In this document: positions 31,001-38,447 of the stretch, in pieces
Layout: the number at the start of each line of letters is the position of its first letter
How positions within the stretch are numbered: the first letter of the stretch is position 1
DNA from: an uncultured Clostridia bacterium
GTDB taxonomy: Bacteria > Bacillota > Clostridia > Christensenellales > Aristaeellaceae
Direction: 5' to 3'
DNA length: 38,447 bases
Assembly: GCA_934647165.1 (NCBI GenBank)
Contig: CAKUFA010000020.1
Coordinates: 1 to 38,447, forward strand
Position numbers and translations under genes: made by a program
Notes under the pieces: model-generated
What the model saw: the letters and a program-made list of their open reading frames with translations, nothing else
Told to the model about the DNA's origin: nothing
The model's database searches: none

Positions 31001-31963
31001 ATGCCAAAGAAATTTTTCCACCGTCTGATTGCTCTGGCGTTAGCCGCGTGGTGCGCCGCTTTCCCGGCCCTGTCGCAGCAGGCGGAAAGCGTGATTGTCA
31101 ACCGCCAGCAGGATGCGGCTGCGCCCTGGCCCTTTGCTGAGAACGCCGAGCTGCTGGAAGTGTGGTTTCCGCAAATGATTAACTGCGATGCGGCGCTTCT
31201 GCGTTATGGCGACGAGGTGATTCTCATTGACTGCTGCTCGGAATCCTATGCCAAGCGGCTGCTTATTTTGCTAGACGGGCTGGGCATAACGCATATTCGA
31301 ACCATCTATAATACGCACCCGCACCACGACCATCTGCTGGGCTTTATGCAGGTGGCCGATCACGTGCAGGTGGACGAACTGGCCGTCTGCTTTCCGGAGG
31401 ATACCAACGACCGTATGAAAACCGCCGTGGCTGCGGCGGCAGAACGGAATATCCCGGTGACGCACTACGGCGACGGCGATATAATCCACATCGGGCCGGC
31501 TGCGCTGGACGTGTACCAGCGCGCGGATGATGATTGGAGCATCAATAATCGTTCCGCCATGATGCGCCTGAAAATGGGCGAGCGCACCATGCTTTTCACG
31601 GCAGATATGGAGAAAAAGGCGCTTGACCGTGCGGTGGAAACCATTCCTGTCCAGGAGCTGCAAAGCGACATTCTCAAGCATCCACATCATGGGCTGACCC
31701 TGCTCAATGATGATTTCGCCGGGGCGGTGCAGCCGCTTTTGTCCATCATCACCAACAACACACGCGCGCAGAAGGCCTGCTATGACCTGCGCCTGCGGAA
31801 AATTCCTTACATTTATACATCGTCGGGTTATACCCATTTGGTGACAGATGGAGCGATTTGGTTTGTCGAAGTGGTGGCTGCGGAGGATATGCAGGCCGCA
31901 CAGAAAGCGTTCCAGCAGGATCCGATGCACACTTCAACCTGGATTCCGTCACAGCCCGAGTGA
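31001..31963 (+). CDS. Secreted metallo-beta-lactamase-fold protein, ComEC C-terminal type
   Basis: 320 residues. A signal peptide (MPKKFFHRLIALALAAWCAA, with AFPALSQQA as a probable cleavage region) precedes an MBL-fold domain. The metal motif is THPHHDHLLGF (HxHxDH, about residues 104-114), followed by FTADMEKKA and ILKHPHHGLTLLNDDF, a pattern shared with the detached C-terminal nuclease-like domain of ComEC/Rec2. Such stand-alone exported proteins are thought to be hydrolases, possibly nucleases or phosphodiesterases, but the substrate is unknown. CAAAGGAG lies 8 bp before the ATG at 31001. It stands alone, followed by a palindromic repeat element. Confidence 0.88.
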   Translation: MPKKFFHRLIALALAAWCAAFPALSQQAESVIVNRQQDAAAPWPFAENAELLEVWFPQMINCDAALLRYGDEVILIDCCSESYAKRLLILLDGLGITHIRTIYNTHPHHDHLLGFMQVADHVQVDELAVCFPEDTNDRMKTAVAAAAERNIPVTHYGDGDIIHIGPAALDVYQRADDDWSINNRSAMMRLKMGERTMLFTADMEKKALDRAVETIPVQELQSDILKHPHHGLTLLNDDFAGAVQPLLSIITNNTRAQKACYDLRLRKIPYIYTSSGYTHLVTDGAIWFVEVVAAEDMQAAQKAFQQDPMHTSTWIPSQPE

Positions 31964-31994
31964 GCGTTTTTTCAAAGCTGATTTACGGCAGGAG

Positions 31995-32242
31995 AAGAAC
32001 CTTTGAGGGTTCTTTCAGTGTGTCGACAAAGTGGCTTTGCCGCTTTGTCGAGTTTGCATTTTTTCACTGTCAGCGAAGCTGATGACCGTGAAAAATGGAA
32101 GGGATGGTTTCGCCTTTGGCCGAGACCACCCCGCCCGACCGGCATGGCCGGTCGATACGAATTCAGTCAGAGGGGCATAATGCCCCTCCGACACTTTCTC
32201 ATATGGTTTATCGACAGTCTGGAAGAACCTTTTAGGGTTCTT
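31995..32242. repeat. Palindromic repeat element with imperfect terminal inverted repeats
   Basis: The ends 31995-32030 and 32207-32242 are imperfect inverted repeats of 36 bp, about 80% identical; each holds its own small AGAACC/GGTTCT hairpin and a TGTCGA(C/T)AAA core. Between them are further hairpins: 32023-32051 (13-bp stem, loop TTT), 32057-32097, 32106-32127 (imperfect), 32137-32153 (GACCGGC/GCCGGTC) and 32170-32188 (GAGGGGCA/TGCCCCTC). It encodes no protein. It resembles a non-autonomous miniature element or a structured intergenic repeat. The last hairpin has T6 and may end the MBL-gene transcript. Confidence 0.7.
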
Positions 32243-32429
32243 TTTTGATGCAAAAATGGAATGCAAAGCGTTCGTTTTGGGTGCAACACATATGCGAAAC
32301 GGTAGAAAAAAGCGTGTGCGTAAAGGAAAACGCTACGCCATGGTGCTGAACAAAAAGAGAAGGAGCGAGAAATGACAGGAAGACGGATATCCGATTTGCA
32401 CGCATGAGAGAAGCACTTTTCCTGCTCAA
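32243..32429. other. Intergenic sequence after the repeat element
   Basis: No gene, promoter or strong hairpin was recognised here between the element and the SpoIID-like stop. Confidence 0.5.
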
Positions 32430-33392
32430 TTACCACAAACAGACGACTCTAAGCCCCTGAAAATAGTGCGTGGCAATATCCTCGCCGGGGTAACCGTCCA
32501 GCGCAAGGGCGTAGGCTCCCCATTGCGGCATGCCGACCCCGTGACCGTAACCGCGTCCGGCCATGTGCACGCGGCCGTCCTTTACTTCCAGCCGGGTCAA
32601 AAGCGTGGAGCGCATCACCGTGGAGCCGAGCGCCAGGCGGAGCCGCGCGGCGTTTACCTCTGAGCCGCCAACCGAAAGCGTGATGGCGCGTCCGCTTGCG
32701 CCCTTTTGGGCGATGGCCAGCGGCTCCGGGGAGCGTGCCTTTCCGCCTGCTTTTCTACATGCGGCAAGAAATGCTTCTGTTGAAAAGCTTGCCGACCATT
32801 TCTGCGCTTCGACCGGTGCGGCAGGAGAATCCAAACCGCGCATGGAAATCGTCCAATCCGGCTCGGCCTCCTGCCAGTCCAAACCCTCCTGCGCCAAAGC
32901 CGTCACGCCGCCGGAGTGTGCGTGAAACCAGGCGTAGGGCAGTGTGCCATCCGCAGTGGAAAGCACCATGCCGCGGGTAGACAATACGGCTTCCTCGATG
33001 CGGTCGTTCACAGCGGAGGCGTTGTAGGCCTGCGCCTCGGCAATATCGGTGGAAATGTCCGCACCGGGATAACGGCTTTCTTTTTCGGAAACGAATTTGA
33101 GCACGAAGGTTCGGGCGAGGATGGCCTGGGCACGCAATGCTTCCATGGGCCAGTCGCTGCGCATTTCTCCGGCCACAACGCCTGCGACGTAACGCTCGAT
33201 GTCCAGCTGCTCTATCGCGTTGCCGGACAACACATAGACAGACAGAACCGGCAGCCCGCCGCCCTCTGACAGGAGGGAAGCAGGGACCTCGGGCGAGGGG
33301 AGGGACGGAGTGGGCGACGTCTGATCACCTGCATCAGAAACGCTGCACGAACTGAGAAAAAGCGCTGCAAGAAAACACAGAATAGCCTTCAT
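32430..33392 (-). CDS. SpoIID/LytB-family lipoprotein
   Basis: 320 residues. MKAILCFLAALFLSSCSVSD is a lipoprotein signal peptide with lipobox LSSC, followed by a Pro/Ser-rich linker. The SpoIID domain has LDIERYVAGVVAGEMRSDWP, EALRAQAILARTFVL, a segment around EAQAYNASAVNDRIEEAVLS and the conserved end YGHGVGMPQWGAYALA. In SpoIID of sporulating firmicutes this fold is a lytic transglycosylase acting on denuded glycan. The similar LytB proteins of non-sporulating species also bind or modify peptidoglycan. The ATG at 33392 is 6 bp from GGGAGGG; an ATG two codons earlier touches it. It is convergent with the MBL gene, and no other sporulation gene lies nearby. Confidence 0.9.
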   Translation of the reverse strand: MKAILCFLAALFLSSCSVSDAGDQTSPTPSLPSPEVPASLLSEGGGLPVLSVYVLSGNAIEQLDIERYVAGVVAGEMRSDWPMEALRAQAILARTFVLKFVSEKESRYPGADISTDIAEAQAYNASAVNDRIEEAVLSTRGMVLSTADGTLPYAWFHAHSGGVTALAQEGLDWQEAEPDWTISMRGLDSPAAPVEAQKWSASFSTEAFLAACRKAGGKARSPEPLAIAQKGASGRAITLSVGGSEVNAARLRLALGSTVMRSTLLTRLEVKDGRVHMAGRGYGHGVGMPQWGAYALALDGYPGEDIATHYFQGLRVVCLW

Positions 33393-33442
33393 CAACATCC
33401 CTCCCGCATACCCTATGCGCCAGGAAAGAAAAGTAGGAGGAA

Positions 33443-33476
33443 GGGCACAAAATTCTTCAAGAATTTGCGCCTTTTT
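33443..33476. terminator. Palindromic hairpin insulating the str promoter
   Basis: AAATTCTT-C-AAGAATTT (33450-33466) is extended by GGC and GCC flanks and followed on the plus strand by T6 (33471-33476). It lies between the divergent SpoIID-like gene and the str promoter and could stop upstream plus-strand transcription. It may also be a protein-binding palindrome. Confidence 0.5.
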
Positions 33477-33490
33477 TCCGGAAAAATTCG

Positions 33491-33519
33491 TTGACAACGG
33501 ACAAAATCAATGTTATGAT
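33491..33519 (+). promoter_or_regulatory. Promoter of the str operon
   Basis: TTGACA (33491-33496), 17 bp, TATGAT (33514-33519). Confidence 0.88.
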
Positions 33520-33533
33520 TATCAAGTTGAGTT

Positions 33534-33561
33534 GCATACCTCGGGTTCGTATGCCCTTTTT
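33534..33561 (+). promoter_or_regulatory. Terminator-like hairpin in the str leader
   Basis: GCATAC (33534-33539) pairs with GTATGC (33549-33554) around a 9-nt loop, followed by CC and T5. It would form within the first 35 nt of the transcript. The short stem makes it weak, so an attenuator role is uncertain. Confidence 0.4.
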
Positions 33562-33598
33562 CGGGCTGCGAATCGATCAGAAAGGAGCGGATTGCCCT

Positions 33599-33841
33599 AT
33601 GGAAAACCTGAAGACGAGTGCAAACAAAGTTGTCGGATCCAAGCAGGTGCTCCGTGCCCTGAAGACCGGCGCTCTTGCCCGGGTTTATGTAGCCAACGAC
33701 GCGGACACGTTCCTGTTTCAGCGTGTGGCTCGTGCGGCAGAGGAAGCCGGCGTGCCCACCATCAGGGTCGCGACGATGAAGGAGCTTGGGGAAGCCTGCC
33801 GCGTTGCGGTGCCCACCGCTGCCGCCGGGCTGCTCCGGTAA
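33599..33841 (+). CDS. ybxF: L7Ae-like RNA-binding ribosomal protein (YbxF type)
   Basis: 80 residues, the usual size for the small L7Ae-fold proteins that precede rpsL in Bacillota. VVGSKQVLRALKTGALARVY (about residues 11-30) is the typical first helix-strand, with VYVANDAD next and the conserved closing pattern VPTIRVATMKELGEACRVAV. YbxF binds kink-turn RNA and associates with ribosomes. The start at 33599 has AAAGGAG upstream; the open frame before it overlaps the promoter. The next gene starts 81 bp later. Confidence 0.9.
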   Translation: MENLKTSANKVVGSKQVLRALKTGALARVYVANDADTFLFQRVARAAEEAGVPTIRVATMKELGEACRVAVPTAAAGLLR

Positions 33842-33874
33842 AAACCATCCCCATCCATTCTACTTGCCTATAAG

Positions 33875-33897
33875 TTTCCGAGGGTTGCGGAAATTTT
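33875..33897 (+). promoter_or_regulatory. Small hairpin between ybxF and rpsL
   Basis: TTTCCG (33875-33880) and CGGAAA (33888-33893) with a 7-nt loop, then TTTT. A weak attenuator or processing site is possible. Confidence 0.3.
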
Positions 33898-33922
33898 AGG
33901 ATATTTTTCAGGAGGTGCTTCC

Positions 33923-34297
33923 ATGCCCACGATCAATCAGTTGATCCGTAAGGGACGGGAAAAGGTTACCAACAAGTCCACTGCGCCCATTCTGCAGGGC
34001 TGCCCGCAGAAGCGCGGTGTTTGCCTGAGCGTGAAAACCACCACGCCCAAGAAGCCCAACTCCGCCCTTCGGAAGATTGCAAGAATCCGTCTGACGAACC
34101 AGATTGAAGGTACCTGCTACATCCCCGGCATCGGCCACAACCTGCAGGAGCATAGCGTTGTGCTGATCCGCGGCGGCCGTGTGCGCGACCTTCCTGGCGT
34201 CCGTTACCACATCATCCGCGGCGCTCTGGATACCGCCGGTGTGGCCAAGCGGATGCAGGCTCGTTCCCTGTACGGCGCTAAGCGCCCGAAGAAGTAA
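33923..34297 (+). CDS. rpsL: 30S ribosomal protein S12
   Basis: 124 residues. PTINQLIRKGR, the decoding loop TTTPKKPNSALRK (Lys43 and Lys44 counting Met1) and GHNLQEHSVVLIRGGRV are all typical. Position 88 is Arg (GGRVRDLPG), where E. coli and B. subtilis have Lys; Asp89, the residue methylthiolated by RimO, is kept. S12 sits at the A-site and controls decoding accuracy. AGGAGG lies 7 bp before the ATG. The protein lacks the internal extension found in many Bacillota S12 and is the same length as the E. coli form. Confidence 0.98.
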   Translation: MPTINQLIRKGREKVTNKSTAPILQGCPQKRGVCLSVKTTTPKKPNSALRKIARIRLTNQIEGTCYIPGIGHNLQEHSVVLIRGGRVRDLPGVRYHIIRGALDTAGVAKRMQARSLYGAKRPKK

Positions 34298-34303
34298 GCC
34301 TAA

Positions 34304-34323
34304 AAAGCGCGGCCTTGCGCTTT
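34304..34323 (+). promoter_or_regulatory. Hairpin just after rpsL
   Basis: AAAGCGC and GCGCTTT form a 7-bp stem with the loop GGCCTT, 6 bp after the rpsL stop. No T-run follows, so it looks like an mRNA end-protecting or partial termination hairpin. Confidence 0.4.
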
Positions 34324-34421
34324 CTCGGCTGCTGCCCGATCACGCTGGCATAACGCCCGAATCAAGCCTTTTCCCTGCCGGAACGCGGGGGAGAGAAACG
34401 GTTCAAAGCGCGCGCCACCGG

Positions 34422-34467
34422 CCCGGATAAAGTCGATCCGGGGACGGCATGATGCTGACATGCCGTC
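34422..34467 (+). promoter_or_regulatory. Two adjacent hairpins upstream of rpsG, possible S7 operator
   Basis: CCCGGAT/ATCCGGG (34422-34442, 7 bp, 7-nt loop) is immediately followed by GACGGCATG/CATGCCGTC (34443-34467, 9 bp, 7-nt loop). They sit in the 252-bp rpsL-rpsG spacer. In E. coli the rpsL-rpsG spacer holds the S7 translational operator; a similar role here is an inference from position. Confidence 0.5.
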
Positions 34468-34549
34468 GGAGGGAGTGGGAAAGAGAAGGCCAGCCATGGC
34501 TTGCAGGAACGACACTACGAGAACGAAGCTTTTTTGAGGAGGGAAACCT

Positions 34550-35020
34550 ATGCCCCGTCGCGGTTTTGTACCCAAGCGTGAGGTGCTGCCGGATCCCGTT
34601 TACGGAACCACGGTGGTCACCAAGCTGATTAACCAGATCATGCTGGACGGCAAGCGCGGTGTCGCGCAGAACGCCTGCTACAGCGCTTTTGAAATGGTCG
34701 CAGAGAAGACCGGCAAGGACGCCAACGAGGTGTTCCAGGCTGCGCTGAACAACGTTGCGCCCCAGCTGGAAGTAAAGGCCCGCCGCGTGGGCGGCGCCAC
34801 CTACCAGGTGCCTATCGAGATCCGTCCCGAGCGCCGTCAGACCCTGGCGCTGCGCTGGATTGTGGACTTCGCCCGCAAGCGCGGTGAGAAGACCATGGCC
34901 GAGCGCCTGGCCGGCGAAATGCTCGACGCGAGCAACAACACCGGCGCTGCTGTGAAGCGCAAGGAAGAAATGCACCGTATGGCCGAGGCCAACAAGGCGT
35001 TTGCCCACTATCGGTGGTAA
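34550..35020 (+). CDS. rpsG: 30S ribosomal protein S7
   Basis: 156 residues, family length. MPRRGFVPKREVLPDPVYG, LINQIMLDGKRGVAQNACYS and the 16S rRNA-binding block VGGATYQVPIEIRPERRQTL are typical, with the C-terminal helix ending EANKAFAHYRW. S7 nucleates assembly of the 30S head. GAGGAGGG lies 7 bp upstream of the ATG. Encoded 252 bp after rpsL and 57 bp before fusA. Confidence 0.98.
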   Translation: MPRRGFVPKREVLPDPVYGTTVVTKLINQIMLDGKRGVAQNACYSAFEMVAEKTGKDANEVFQAALNNVAPQLEVKARRVGGATYQVPIEIRPERRQTLALRWIVDFARKRGEKTMAERLAGEMLDASNNTGAAVKRKEEMHRMAEANKAFAHYRW

Positions 35021-35077
35021 TGAGCGAAAACAGATTATCCCTGAAGGCTGCCACCGTAGAAAGGAGAGCGATCCACC

Positions 35078-37192
35078 ATGCCCAGAAGTCACCCGCTTGA
35101 AAGAGTGCGTAACATCGGCATTATGGCGCACATTGACGCCGGCAAGACCACCACGACCGAGCGTATTCTGTTCTACACCGGTAGAACGCACCGCATCGGT
35201 GAAACCCATGAAGGCACTGCCACCATGGACTGGATGGCCCAGGAGCAGGAGCGCGGCATCACCATCACGTCTGCTGCAACCACCTGCATCTGGCACGATC
35301 CTCGCGATCCCCAGAATCGCAACAAGACCTATCGTATTAACATTATCGACACCCCCGGTCACGTGGACTTCACCGTTGAGGTGGAGCGCTCCCTGCGCGT
35401 GCTGGACGGCGCTGTGTCCGTCTTCTGTGCAAAGGGCGGCGTTGAGCCCCAGTCCGAAACGGTGTGGAAGCAGGCCGAAACGTATCACGTTCCGCGCATG
35501 GCGTATGTCAACAAGATGGACATCACCGGTGCGAACTTCTTCCGCGTTGTGGACATGATGAAGGAACGCCTGGGCGCCAACGCTGTGCCGATTCAGCTGC
35601 CCATCGGTTCCGAAGCCGACTTCCGCGGCATCGTTGACCTGGTCAAGATGCGCGCTGAAGTGTACTACGACGACGAGGGCAAGGACGTGCGCGACGAGGA
35701 CATCCCCGCCGACATGATGGAGCTGGCTCAGAAGTACCATGACGAGCTGATCGAAAAAGTCGCCGAGACGGACGATGAGCTGATGGAAAAATTCTTCGGC
35801 GGCGAAGAGCTGACCACCGACGAAGTCATGGCCGCTATCCGCAAGGCCACCATCAACTGCACCATGAACCCCGTGCTGTGCGGCACTTCCTACCGCAACA
35901 AGGGCGTGCAGCCCCTGCTGGACGCGATCATCGAGTACATGCCCTCTCCGCTGGACATTCCGGCCATCAAGGGCACCGATCCCGACGATCCCGAGAAGGA
36001 ACTGGTGCGTCATCCTTCCGATGACGAGCCCTTCTCCGCACTGGCATTCAAGATCATGGTTGACCCCTTCGTGGGCAAGCTGGCGTTCTTCCGCGTGTAC
36101 TCCGGTCACCTGGCCGCGGGCAGCTACGTGATGAACTCCACCAAGCAGAAGCGCGAGCGTATGAGCCGTATCATGCTCATGCACGCCAACCACCGCGAGG
36201 AAGTCGCCGAAATTTACACCGGTGAAATCGCAGGCGCAGTGGGTCTGAAAGACACCACCACCGGCGATACCCTGTGCGATGAAAACCACCAGATTATTCT
36301 TGAGTCCATGGTCTTCCCTGATCCCGTGATCGAGGTGGCTATTGAACCCAAGACGAAGGCCGGTCAGGACAAGATGACCATGGCGCTGCTGCGTCTGGCT
36401 GAAGAAGACCCGACCTTTAAGACCTACACCAACACAGAAACCGGTCAGACCATCATCGCCGGCATGGGCGAGCTCCACCTGGAGATTATCGTTGACCGTT
36501 TGCTGCGTGAATTCAAGGTGGAAGCCACCGTTGGTAAGCCTCAGGTTACCTACAAGGAGACCATTCGCAAGCACGCCCGTGCAGAAGGTCGTTTCGTCCG
36601 TCAGACCGGCGGTCACGGCCAGTACGGTCACTGCTGGATCGAACTGGATCCCCAGGAACCCGGCAAGGGCTACGAATTCGAGAGCCGCATTGTGGGCGGT
36701 GTAATTCCGAAGGAATTCATTGCGCCTATCGATCAGGGTATCCAGGAAGCCGCCAAGTCCGGCGTGCTGGCTGGTTTCGAAGTCGTAAACTTCAAGGCTG
36801 CCGTGGTGGACGGCTCCTACCACGATGTGGACTCCTCCGAAATGGCATACAAGATCGCTGCCTCCATGGCCTTCAAGGAAGCCGTGAAGCATGCTGATCC
36901 CTGCCTGATGGAGCCCATGATGAAAGTGGAAATCATCGTTCCCGACCAGTATCTGGGCGACGTGATGGGCAACGTGTCCAGCCGCCGCGGCCGTGTGGAA
37001 GGCACGGAGATGCGCGGTCAGGATCAGATCATCCACGCGTTTGTGCCGCTGAGCGAGATGTTTGGCTACACCACTGACTTGCGCTCCCGCACGCAGGGTC
37101 GCGGCATGTTCACCATGCAGTTCGACCACTACGAAGAAGTGCCCAAGTCCGTGGCTGACAAGATCATCGGCGAGCACGCGAAGAAAGAATAA
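35078..37192 (+). CDS. fusA: Elongation factor G
   Basis: 704 residues. The GTPase domain has AHIDAGKTTTTERILFYTG (G1), RGITITSAATT (G2), DTPGHVDFT (G3) and NKMD (G4). Domain IV carries GGHGQYGHCWIE and domain V the YLGDVMGNVSSRRGRVEGTE block. It drives translocation and, with RRF, ribosome recycling. Full length with no insertion. AGAAAGGAG lies about 11 bp upstream. Confidence 0.98.
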   Translation: MPRSHPLERVRNIGIMAHIDAGKTTTTERILFYTGRTHRIGETHEGTATMDWMAQEQERGITITSAATTCIWHDPRDPQNRNKTYRINIIDTPGHVDFTVEVERSLRVLDGAVSVFCAKGGVEPQSETVWKQAETYHVPRMAYVNKMDITGANFFRVVDMMKERLGANAVPIQLPIGSEADFRGIVDLVKMRAEVYYDDEGKDVRDEDIPADMMELAQKYHDELIEKVAETDDELMEKFFGGEELTTDEVMAAIRKATINCTMNPVLCGTSYRNKGVQPLLDAIIEYMPSPLDIPAIKGTDPDDPEKELVRHPSDDEPFSALAFKIMVDPFVGKLAFFRVYSGHLAAGSYVMNSTKQKRERMSRIMLMHANHREEVAEIYTGEIAGAVGLKDTTTGDTLCDENHQIILESMVFPDPVIEVAIEPKTKAGQDKMTMALLRLAEEDPTFKTYTNTETGQTIIAGMGELHLEIIVDRLLREFKVEATVGKPQVTYKETIRKHARAEGRFVRQTGGHGQYGHCWIELDPQEPGKGYEFESRIVGGVIPKEFIAPIDQGIQEAAKSGVLAGFEVVNFKAAVVDGSYHDVDSSEMAYKIAASMAFKEAVKHADPCLMEPMMKVEIIVPDQYLGDVMGNVSSRRGRVEGTEMRGQDQIIHAFVPLSEMFGYTTDLRSRTQGRGMFTMQFDHYEEVPKSVADKIIGEHAKKE

Positions 37193-37231
37193 TTTACACA
37201 CCACTGTTTTGGAACAAGGAGGAATTTTCCC

Positions 37232-38446
<1,215 letters not shown>

Positions 38447-38447
38447 T

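Noticed and set aside
31995..32242. CRISPR array or insertion sequence
   Set aside because: There are no regularly spaced direct repeats and no transposase frame; the structure is a set of inverted repeats.
30676..33598. Replication origin between the divergent rpoBC and str units
   Set aside because: No dnaA, dnaN or cluster of DnaA boxes was seen; divergence alone is not enough.
34046..34056. Streptomycin-resistance change at the Lys43/Lys44 loop of S12
   Set aside because: TTTPKKPNS is the standard, sensitive sequence; only position 88 differs.

Overview
The window looks like chromosomal DNA of an anaerobic, moderately GC-rich member of the Bacillota, most likely a gut-type clostridium (Christensenellales/Oscillospirales-like). 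This placement is inferred from: a pyruvate:ferredoxin oxidoreductase; a PyrK/PyrD class 1B dihydroorotate dehydrogenase; a PyrB/PyrI aspartate transcarbamoylase; a YbxF-like L7Ae protein ahead of rpsL; a SpoIID-family protein; and sigma-A type promoters with 17-bp spacers and strong AGGAGG ribosome binding sites. No marker in the window fixes the genus.

Layout. (1) 1-5240: a small XRE regulator on the minus strand; an intergenic region holding a decayed topoisomerase-type zinc ribbon; then a MarR regulator and a two-gene heterodimeric ABC exporter. A bidirectional hairpin terminator ends this unit. (2) 5272-11610, minus strand: a tightly coupled de novo pyrimidine operon, pyrC-pyrK-pyrD-pyrF-pyrE-pyrB-pyrI, followed by an ASCH-domain gene. 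carAB is not in this operon. (3) 11783-13074: a divergent ROK fructokinase-like gene coupled to a DUF3842 gene. (4) 13183-19128: a SARP/BTAD regulator with a degenerate GGDEF-like tail, an exported transglutaminase-like protein, a GspF/PilC-like membrane protein, four small pseudopilin-like or membrane-anchored proteins (one resembling DUF4860) and a PilT-like ATPase. This compact, poorly characterised type IV pilus/type II secretion-like operon is the best candidate for an undescribed system.

(5) 19281-22805, minus: nifJ (PFOR) with a perfect-consensus promoter. (6) 23153-30675, minus: rpoB and rpoC with their own promoter and no rplKAJL immediately upstream. (7) 31001-33392: a secreted ComEC-type metallo-beta-lactamase-fold protein and a convergent SpoIID-family lipoprotein. 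Between them lies a 248-bp palindromic element with about 36-bp imperfect terminal inverted repeats and five further hairpins. (8) 33599-38446, plus: the str operon, ybxF-rpsL-rpsG-fusA-tuf. S12 carries Arg at position 88, where Lys is typical. Two adjacent perfect hairpins lie just upstream of rpsG.

The usual colinear rpoBC-str cluster is broken here, because the two units diverge. Most starts were set by ribosome binding sites rather than by the longest frame. Several genes overlap by 1-10 bp, indicating translational coupling. No tRNA, rRNA, CRISPR array, insertion sequence with a transposase or recognisable riboswitch was seen.
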